A stretch of DNA of 50,645 nucleotides, taken from NCBI GenBank assembly GCA_022539475.1, contig VCMS01000464.1:1-50645 (forward strand), read 5' to 3'. The position numbers and the translations under genes were made by a program. This DNA comes from Gracilaria domingensis (Eukaryota > Rhodophyta > Florideophyceae > Gracilariales > Gracilariaceae). A model generated the notes under the pieces. The model made no database searches. It was not told where the DNA came from and saw only the letters and a program-made list of their open reading frames with translations. Every line of letters starts with the position of its first letter. Position 1 is the first letter of the stretch. Of the stretch, positions 44,414 through 50,645 are shown one piece after another.

Positions 44414-47400
44414 TTATCCGACCATCGCTTGATGTAGGTTAGCCGGCAACGCCGTGTTAGTTCGACGATGGTACTGCACGATCTTCGATCGGGGTAAGTG
44501 CTCCACGGGTTCGTCCGAATCCCGCGACGGCGGATAGCCATACCAGCGTACCTGGTACTGAACATACCCCTTCGGATTCCAACTGTGTCCCACGATGTGG
44601 TCTACGACGAACTCTTTCGAGTATACGCCCCGCTCGAGCTCTTCCTGCGAAGGGTCGTCAGCGCGCTGCGGCGGTGCCGTAACTTCGTGACCAGCGGTGC
44701 TGTGAGTTTCTCCTGACGCCTTCGGCGGTGGATTTGCCCTCTGCTGAGTGTTCGTTTCCCGTTTCCGGGCTTCTTCAAGCAGCTTCGCCGCTTCGGCGGG
44801 TCCGCGAACGGCTAGTTCACGGGATAGTTCCCGTCTTGACGGTGAAGGCGGACGCGGAGGCGGATTGTTCACCACGGCACGTGCCGGTTCACGTGAAGAC
44901 ACGCGACGGTTCGCGGTGGTGGCACTGCCACGAGCTGTGACTGGCCTATTGTGTGGGGCGCGCTGCGCGCCCCAAGATTTGTGGTGCGCAAGCGCTCCTG
45001 CAGCTGCAGTGTGCGTTTTCCCTAAATCAGGGCTGTAATCCGTATCTCCAAAGAGCGGTGCGCCGTCATGACTTAGCGAAACGTCATGACGTGCGACTTG
45101 CGACTTCCCCACGGCTGGGTGCAACGGTACACTACCATTACCCGAGCCGGGGTGTGTGATCTTCGCTTCAGCGAGCGTCTCCTCTTCTTCCTGCTCTGCA
45201 GTGTCTAAGGTACCGGGATCTGCCGTGACTTCCTTAGTGCGCGCCCGCGAAGGCGGTATGTGGCGGTCGTCAGCGACGGTTTGCGGCGACTGCGCGTCCG
45301 GAATACTCCGTGATACACTATCCAGCTTCGCTGTAGCCTCACTCTGCCGAGAAGTCGAGTGTTCTTGATCAACTTCCGGCCTTGCCGTGGTAACGTCGCG
45401 AACGAGAGCATGCTCCGCGTCCTGCGCCGACGAGGCGATGGGCGCGTGTTCTGGCCACGATTCCCCCAGCGGATGAGCGATACCAGTATCCTGGGACAAC
45501 CTCGAGTCCGTTCGTTGCGTGCGGTATCCTTCAGAAAGGTCGCGATCCTTCGTAGAAGGTTGTGCATCCTCCGCAGAGTTCTGCGCGACAGCGGCCGACT
45601 GCGGCGCGTCCTTCGCGACTTCAACACGCGACAGCGGGTGATCCTTCCCACTGACAGTGGTGTCCGTAGCAACTACGTCTTCGACGGTGTCCTGAGGCGA
45701 CTCTGCCTCTGCTTCATTACTTTCCCGTGAATCACGGTGCTGCGACGGTAGCGACACCGGTGACTCACTCTCCGCGACAACGCGTGAATTCCCCTCCCCC
45801 TCCTTAGGTGGAGCGTTACGGGGAGCAGTCATCACGTCTGTTGACGGTGTGATAGACGCCGTGAAACGCGATTTCACCAGCGGTGTATGTTCCGATATCT
45901 CGGCTTGGGACGATATAATCGGTACCTCTGCGAGACCCCTTGCAGGGTTGCGAAGCCCCACAGTAGGTGTAGTGTTCTGCGACGAGAATTCTCGGTTCCG
46001 TGTCTGTCCAGCTTCCTGCTGTGAATCTGAAACTATTTCCGTGTGCACGGTTGGGCCCTGCACAACGCGATCGCGGGAGAAACGCTCATGAGCGTCGCCA
46101 ACTTCCAGTACGACTGTGTCCGTATTCACGCTAATAACGCGGTATGGACCATCAGCGATGGGTGAAAGCTTGTGGCGCCGCTCTTTTTCAGGGTTGTAGT
46201 ACTCCTTCCTGACAAAGGCGAGGTTTCCCACTTTCAGTGGCGGTAGTGGTCTCCGTACCCGGGCATCAAAGTTCCGCTTGTAAGCGTGTTGTGCTTTCGC
46301 CATTGACGACCTGGCGACAGGTACCATTGCGGATAACCACTGCTTCCATTGCAAGTAGTGATCCCGTATTGACGGTGACGTATCCAGCTTTGCTGATGGT
46401 TCAACCGCAACTGGCGGTGGTGTCCGTGAGAGCACGAGCTCAAAGGGCGATAAACCAGTTACTCTGTGAACTTGCGTATTATACGCATACGTCACGGTAT
46501 CCGTGTAGAGATCGCAAGTTTTCGGGTGTTCAACTGTATAAGCCCGCAACGCGGAGAGCATTGTCCGGTTAAACCGTTCGACTTGCCCATTGCATTGGGG
46601 ATGATACGTCGTCGTGAAGAGATTCTTCACGTCGAGTATCCGACAGACATCCTGGAAGAAACGTGCAGTAAACTGCGGACCATTATCTGAGAGGAGATTG
46701 ACCGGGGGACCGTAGACCATAACCCAATGGCGAACGAATGCCTCCGCAACACTGCGTGCTGTAATCGACTTCAACGGAACTGTCCGGACTAGCTTACTGA
46801 ATCTATCCGTAATAACGAGTAAGAACCGATTTCCTCGGGAAGTACGCAAGAACTCGCCGAGTATATCGATGGCAATAAACTCCAACGGCGCCCTTGCGGG
46901 GAAAAGTGTTAGTTTCTTCGCATGGCGACGCTGTTTAACTCGCTCTCGAGCACAATGTGTACACGCCTTCACGGTGGTGTAGCAGTCCAACGCTAACGCG
47001 GGCCAGTAGAAATCCCGACGCAGTGTCGTGTATAACCGCTTAGCACCCGGATGGGAAGCCATCCGCGAGTGATGCGAGAGATGCAATACCCTTGTTTGTA
47101 AGGAGTGAGGAACCACAATCTGTGGGGTAGAACGAACCACTCTGACGAGGTAACCTTGTGTGTTGACCCCGAACGGGATGTTAGCACCACCACTAATTTG
47201 GGAGCGTATCCTCGTACAGAACGGGTCAGATTGCTGTTCCCGCACCAGCTCTTCTGGAGTAATGGGGACGAATGTACCGGATTCCGGGTCTTCACCGTCT
47301 GCGACGAGCAAATCATCACAGATGTCGTCCGACACGATGTCGTAGTCTTCATCACCCTCCTCCATGAGGAAACAGGGGATATCTTCATCCTCGTCATCGA

Positions 47401-48970
47401 GGGGTAAAGCTTCACCTTCAGTTCCTAGACGTGAAAGAGCATCCGCTTGCGCGTTTAAACAACCCTTCTTATAGGTGACCTCGTAGTCAAACTCGGCAAG
47501 CCGAAGACGCCAACGCATTAAGCGTCCGGAAGGCTCCGTGACTGACATTAACCAACGCAAGGCGGAATGATCCGTATTGACGGTAAAGTGCACACCCATA
47601 AGATATGGTCGTAGAGTCTGCAAAGCCCATACCATGGCGAGACACTCCTTCTCGGATACCGAGTAATTGCGCTCGTGCACGTTGAGTGTACGAGACCAAT
47701 AGCCAATTGGTTTGCGTTCCCCTTCGGGTGTAGTCTGAAAGAGAGCGCAGCCAATTTGGTAATCGCTCGAATCCGTATCCACGGTGTACGGCAACCCGTT
47801 CTTTGGTAACGCTAACACGGGTGCCGTGGTAACAGCCTCTTTAAGAGAGTTGAAGGCCTCCACTTGCGTGGGGGTAAGTGGTCCCAATTTGGGCGGTTGT
47901 CCCTTCTTCAGGAGTTCGTTGAGCGGTCCCGCGATCTTCGCGAAGCGAGAAATGAACCGTCTATAAACGTTGCATAGCCCTAGAAAGGAGCGTAGCTCTG
48001 TCTGTGTAGTGGGGTGCTTCGCCTCTTTGAGGGACTTCACGCAAGCTTCCTCGATCAGTAACCGTCCTGGACGTATGACATGGCCCAGATACTTCACTGA
48101 GTGAGTGAAAAACTCACACTTCCTCAATTTGAGAGTAATTCCAGCATCCCGCAAAGCGGTCATTATCTCCCGAACATGTTCGAGGTGATCGTCCAAACTG
48201 TTGGAAAACACGATGATGTCATCGAGGTATACCAAGCAACTCCGCCATTTGAAGCGAGCTAACAAAATGTCCAGAGCACGCTGAAACGTAGCGGGGGCGT
48301 TCGTTAACCCGAACGGCATACGCTTAAAGCGGTATAGTCCTGAATGACAGGTAAACGCGGTCTTGTCACGGTCTTCCGGTCTAACTGGTACTTGCCAGTA
48401 ACCCCAGTTTGCATCCAAAGTGGAGAAAACAGTAGCATCGCCAAGCGAGTCGATATACTCGTCCATACGAGGTATGGGGTACACGTCTTTGACGGTGACA
48501 TCGTTCAAGCGACGATAGTCGATACAAAAGCGCCAGGACCCATCGGGTTTCGGAGCCAGTACAACTGGAGATGCCCACGGCGACTGAGCCGGTTCTATCA
48601 CGCCAGCGCGGAGCATTTTGTTGATCTGAAACTCTTCCTCTTCCCGTGCTTTCGGGCCTGCCCTGTAAGGGTGCTGAGCAATCGGCTTGGTCTCCGGCAG
48701 GAGGTCAATCCGGTGTTCCGTAGTTGAAACCTCTCCGAGGGAACCATCCCACATTGGTGTAAACTCTCGCAACATGTTGCGCAACTTCTCACGGTGTGAA
48801 ACCGGTACATGACCGAGATTCAATTCTTCTAACTCCTTGATAGGGTCAATCTTGTCATAACTCGTAGGAACGGTCCTAGCTTCCGAGTCATTCGTGTGTT
48901 CAACCGTCTGGACGGGCACCGTCTGGACGGGTCCGACGCAGACGAGCGCGACGATTCTCCCTCCCCCTCC
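44414..48970 (-). CDS. Element 3 pol: RT, RNase H, integrase, chromodomain (open)
   Basis: Residues are counted from GTG 48919. RT about 95-275: FCIDYRRLNDVTV, STLDANWGYWQ (Asp169), YLDD 231-234 at 48218-48229. RNase H about 375-500: TDSSD (Asp383), Glu423/425, TDHS (Asp450), ADALSR (Asp493). Integrase: HHCC finger with His616/623 and Cys653/656, then Asp685, Asp745 and Glu781, a D-D-35-E triad. A hydrophilic linker of about 450 residues, rich in Ser, Glu, Ala and Thr, separates the integrase end (about 960) from a chromodomain at 1427-1495 (FVVDHIVGHSW, YQVRWYGYP). All catalytic residues are present. The frame has no ATG at its start and begins after TAA 48971-48973, so it needs a frameshift or fusion from the protease frame. 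A 15-bp tandem duplication (48905-48934) lies at the 5' end. Confidence 0.92.
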   Translation of the reverse strand, partial: GGGGRIVALVCVGPVQTVPVQTVEHTNDSEARTVPTSYDKIDPIKELEELNLGHVPVSHREKLRNMLREFTPMWDGSLGEVSTTEHRIDLLPETKPIAQHPYRAGPKAREEEEFQINKMLRAGVIEPAQSPWASPVVLAPKPDGSWRFCIDYRRLNDVTVKDVYPIPRMDEYIDSLGDATVFSTLDANWGYWQVPVRPEDRDKTAFTCHSGLYRFKRMPFGLTNAPATFQRALDILLARFKWRSCLVYLDDIIVFSNSLDDHLEHVREIMTALRDAGITLKLRKCEFFTHSVKYLGHVIRPGRLLIEEACVKSLKEAKHPTTQTELRSFLGLCNVYRRFISRFAKIAGPLNELLKKGQPPKLGPLTPTQVEAFNSLKEAVTTAPVLALPKNGLPYTVDTDSSDYQIGCALFQTTPEGERKPIGYWSRTLNVHERNYSVSEKECLAMVWALQTLRPYLMGVHFTVNTDHSALRWLMSVTEPSGRLMRWRLRLAEFDYEVTYKKGCLNAQADALSRLGTEGEALPLDDEDEDIPCFLMEEGDEDYDIVSDDICDDLLVADGEDPESGTFVPITPEELVREQQSDPFCTRIRSQISGGANIPFGVNTQGYLVRVVRSTPQIVVPHSLQTRVLHLSHHSRMASHPGAKRLYTTLRRDFYWPALALDCYTTVKACTHCARERVKQRRHAKKLTLFPARAPLEFIAIDILGEFLRTSRGNRFLLVITDRFSKLVRTVPLKSITARSVAEAFVRHWVMVYGPPVNLLSDNGPQFTARFFQDVCRILDVKNLFTTTYHPQCNGQVERFNRTMLSALRAYTVEHPKTCDLYTDTVTYAYNTQVHRVTGLSPFELVLSRTPPPVAVEPSAKLDTSPSIRDHYLQWKQWLSAMVPVARSSMAKAQHAYKRNFDARVRRPLPPLKVGNLAFVRKEYYNPEKERRHKLSPIADGPYRVISVNTDTVVLEVGDAHERFSRDRVVQGPTVHTEIVSDSQQEAGQTRNREFSSQNTTPTVGLRNPARGLAEVPIISSQAEISEHTPLVKSRFTASITPSTDVMTAPRNAPPKEGEGNSRVVAESESPVSLPSQHRDSRESNEAEAESPQDTVEDVVATDTTVSGKDHPLSRVEVAKDAPQSAAVAQNSAEDAQPSTKDRDLSEGYRTQRTDSRLSQDTGIAHPLGESWPEHAPIASSAQDAEHALVRDVTTARPEVDQEHSTSRQSEATAKLDSVSRSIPDAQSPQTVADDRHIPPSRARTKEVTADPGTLDTAEQEEEETLAEAKITHPGSGNGSVPLHPAVGKSQVARHDVSLSHDGAPLFGDTDYSPDLGKTHTAAAGALAHHKSWGAQRAPHNRPVTARGSATTANRRVSSREPARAVVNNPPPRPPSPSRRELSRELAVRGPAEAAKLLEEARKRETNTQQRANPPPKASGETHSTAGHEVTAPPQRADDPSQEELERGVYSKEFVVDHIVGHSWNPKGYVQYQVRWYGYPPSRDSDEPVEHLPRSKIVQYHRRTNTALPANLHQAMVG
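45791..45806 (-). other. Internal polypurine run in pol
   Basis: The plus strand reads CCCCTCCCCCTCCTTA, containing the same 10-mer CCCCTCCTTA as the polypurine tract of element 1. It could act as an internal plus-strand primer site. It also encodes PKEGEG in the pol linker. Confidence 0.4.
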
Positions 48971-48973
48971 TTA
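48961..48973 (-). other. Internal polypurine run at the protease-RT border
   Basis: The plus strand reads CTCCCCCTCCTTA, the same 10-mer again, at the frame border between protease and RT. Element 2 has an equivalent near 25.53 kb. Confidence 0.4.
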
Positions 48974-49850
48974 GGGTGAAGCAAACCAGTGCGTTCTTCA
49001 GCAAGCCCGAGCATCTCGGCGGCAGTCACCTTTGTAGGGATAAGCGCCGTAGGGTGCGGTAAGACCAGTACCAATTACTTGGTTCTTCACCAGATACTGG
49101 GGCTTCTTGCCAAAGTTGGCCAACATAACCCGAAAGGGGTGTTCGCTGTTGATTTGAACAACTCCGTTCGCCAACGCGACCTGATACTTCTCGTATAACG
49201 AGTTCAATGGTTGAACAACCCGCAAACCACGCGGTGCGGCAGTAACATCAACCCAAACCTGGGATTCTGGCGGAATAGAAATTGCACGCGCTACGCGGAG
49301 CTTCGGCGACTCCTTCGGAGGTGAGGAATCCTGTAGAGGAGCGGGTAGTGGTACCAGCTTAGCTGACGCTCGGCGTAATGAGCGACGAACAATCGGTACA
49401 ACCCGAACCATCTTCCATTTCCACTTCACGCGCACGCCGGTCGTATGGCTTCGACATATCTGTCGCAGAAGTCACACCCTAGAATGACAGGGGCAGCGGA
49501 GCGTCTTGCAGACGATGAATTCTACCTGCTCGATGCAGTTACCAATCCTGACAATCAGTGAACCATTCCAGCCGTTTGTAACGGGTTATGTTGCATCTGC
49601 CACGTCCATGACGGGTCCAGAGCGGATTCGACAACGGACTTCCGGCGGTAGTAACGACTCAACAATGAAGTTGGGGCCAGCACCTGTATCCAAGACAGAG
49701 AGATGACGCACCATATACTGGGTGGATAGGCCAAGGTCAGCAAATATCTTGTAGTTTCGCTTGGCCATTACCATGACTCGATCCGGGATCCGGTTGTTCC
49801 TGAACCGTATCCACGGGCGACGTAACACACCGATGGTGGTAGAGTCCACG
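48974..49850 (-). pseudogene. Element 3 retropepsin and linker to RT
   Basis: The protease active site reads SVLDTGAGPN with DTGA at 49679-49690, in the frame 49849-49586. The body continues in other frames (YQVALANGVVQINSEHPF, then LPHPTALIPTKVTAAEML) down to the start of pol. At least two frame changes are needed. Either they are mutations or base errors, since pol itself is clean, or one of them is a programmed frameshift. Confidence 0.65.
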
Positions 49851-50645
49851 TCTAAGACGGTCTGTTTCCTCGAAAGGATTTGACCTGGGAGCGAGCGGTG
49901 ACGCCTCGGGCGCCGTAGACCTCGACTCGGGGCGCCTCTCCATTGGCAGACTTCCCGTACTCAGTTTAACTGAGTTTCCATCCACGTTCTAACAGGGAAC
50001 GGGCGTCCTGGGTGCAGCAGGCATCTTCACAGATCTCCTGTGGAACAGCGACAGGAACTACCCGCAACAGCGGTTGCCCGCCACGGCTTTGAGCCGGTTG
50101 AAACATTGACCTGGGATCGAACCAGAGTTCAGTTAACGCAGCAATTCTGCCAGCAGACACCCTACGGGGGGTACTCAGCCTATCGCACGCAGAATTATTG
50201 GCGCGTTACCGGCACTGACGCCTGTTCGGCGGGGGTCAGCGCTTTCAAATTCTCCAACAACCGTGGGCATTAGCCCTCATCGAGAGCGTGCCAGTTCGGA
50301 GCTGCATGCCGTGCATCGAAGGTGTGGCAGGGTTCGGAGCTGCGCGATGCTTCCGTGCTGGTGGGTAACTAGGCGTGAATACGAAGTCAGCGGGCGGTGG
50401 GTGTCTTTCCTCGGAACTCGGTGGGTGCGCTGTTGGGCAACTTCACCGTTGCCGCCGGGTCTATCCCCAACGCACGGTCGCTGGGCGGTACGACTCCCTG
50501 AAGTAGCCGGGCCGGGCGCGGCTACTTGAGGACCGCGACAACGCGTGGCGGTCTGAGCGTTTAAAGCAGGCCGGCATCTTCCCTCTTCGACGAGGCGTTC
50601 ATACAGGTCGAGAAGGCAAACTCCGTAGCTCCGCGAATAGAATCC
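49851..50645 (-). pseudogene. Element 3 gag, partial at window edge
   Basis: This stretch aligns with 26.5-27.2 kb of element 2 (shared GCAGTTCGGAGCTGCATG type blocks) and lies upstream of the protease, where gag must be. No frame is long, and I see no clear zinc knuckle. Only the C-terminal part of gag is inside the window. Confidence 0.4.

Larger units (their letters stand above)
41320..50645 (-). mobile_element. Element 3: Ty3/gypsy chromovirus, best preserved, right end missing
   Basis: The 3' LTR is at the left (41320-42082), pol is open for 1501 codons, the retropepsin is recognisable, and gag runs off the window. It inserted into a coiled-coil gene. Element 2 provides a second copy of the same pol and gag. 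Confidence 0.9.

Noticed and set aside
1..50645. CRISPR arrays, tRNA and rRNA genes
   Set aside because: I saw no regular repeat-spacer array, no convincing T-arm with acceptor pairing, and no rRNA-like block. The iterons have no unique spacers of constant size.

Overview
The window is nuclear DNA from a eukaryote. It has chromodomain-type Ty3/gypsy LTR retrotransposons, a PIF/Harbinger transposase holding a clean 46-nt GT-AG intron, a tyrosine recombinase of Crypton type, and host genes known only from eukaryotes or in eukaryotic form (a TRMT61A-type tRNA methyltransferase, a C9orf85-like zinc protein, an organelle-type seryl-tRNA synthetase relic). Sparse short introns and a GC-rich host island beside AT-richer transposon DNA suit a microbial eukaryote such as an alga. 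I cannot fix the lineage.

Layout. 0.5-1.9 kb: decayed seryl-tRNA synthetase. 2.9-4.1 kb: broken Harbinger transposase, followed by a field of inverted repeats. 5.3-6.3 kb: unknown 340-residue ORF, next to which element 1 begins. 6.48-17.1 kb: element 1, a gypsy element with gag-pol on the minus strand and an extra gene in the opposite (antisense) direction at 7.9-10.2 kb. 17.1-30.07 kb: element 2, same organisation, gag-pol full of indels. 30.07-33.7 kb: GC-rich host island with four putative genes, the first cut by the right LTR of element 2. 33.9-41.3 kb: AT-richer block with an unrecognised minus-strand gene, a tyrosine recombinase, three clusters of a palindromic 13-bp iteron, a probable solo LTR, and a coiled-coil gene cut by the LTR of element 3. 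41.3 kb to the end: element 3, with a 1501-codon open pol and incomplete at the window edge.

Within the gypsy elements, gag, retropepsin, RT-RNase H, integrase and chromodomain lie in the usual order. Primer-binding-site candidates follow the 5' LTRs of elements 1 and 2, and polypurine tracts precede the 3' LTRs. Two things go beyond a standard chromovirus. One is a separate antisense gene between pol and the 3' LTR, with a TATA box and poly(A) signal in element 1. The other is a set of mini-hairpins in the gap where sense pol and the antisense gene converge (element 2), also present after pol in element 3. The 17.1-29 kb block carries an indel load, largely extra single bases relative to element 3, that may be unpolished sequence rather than biological decay.
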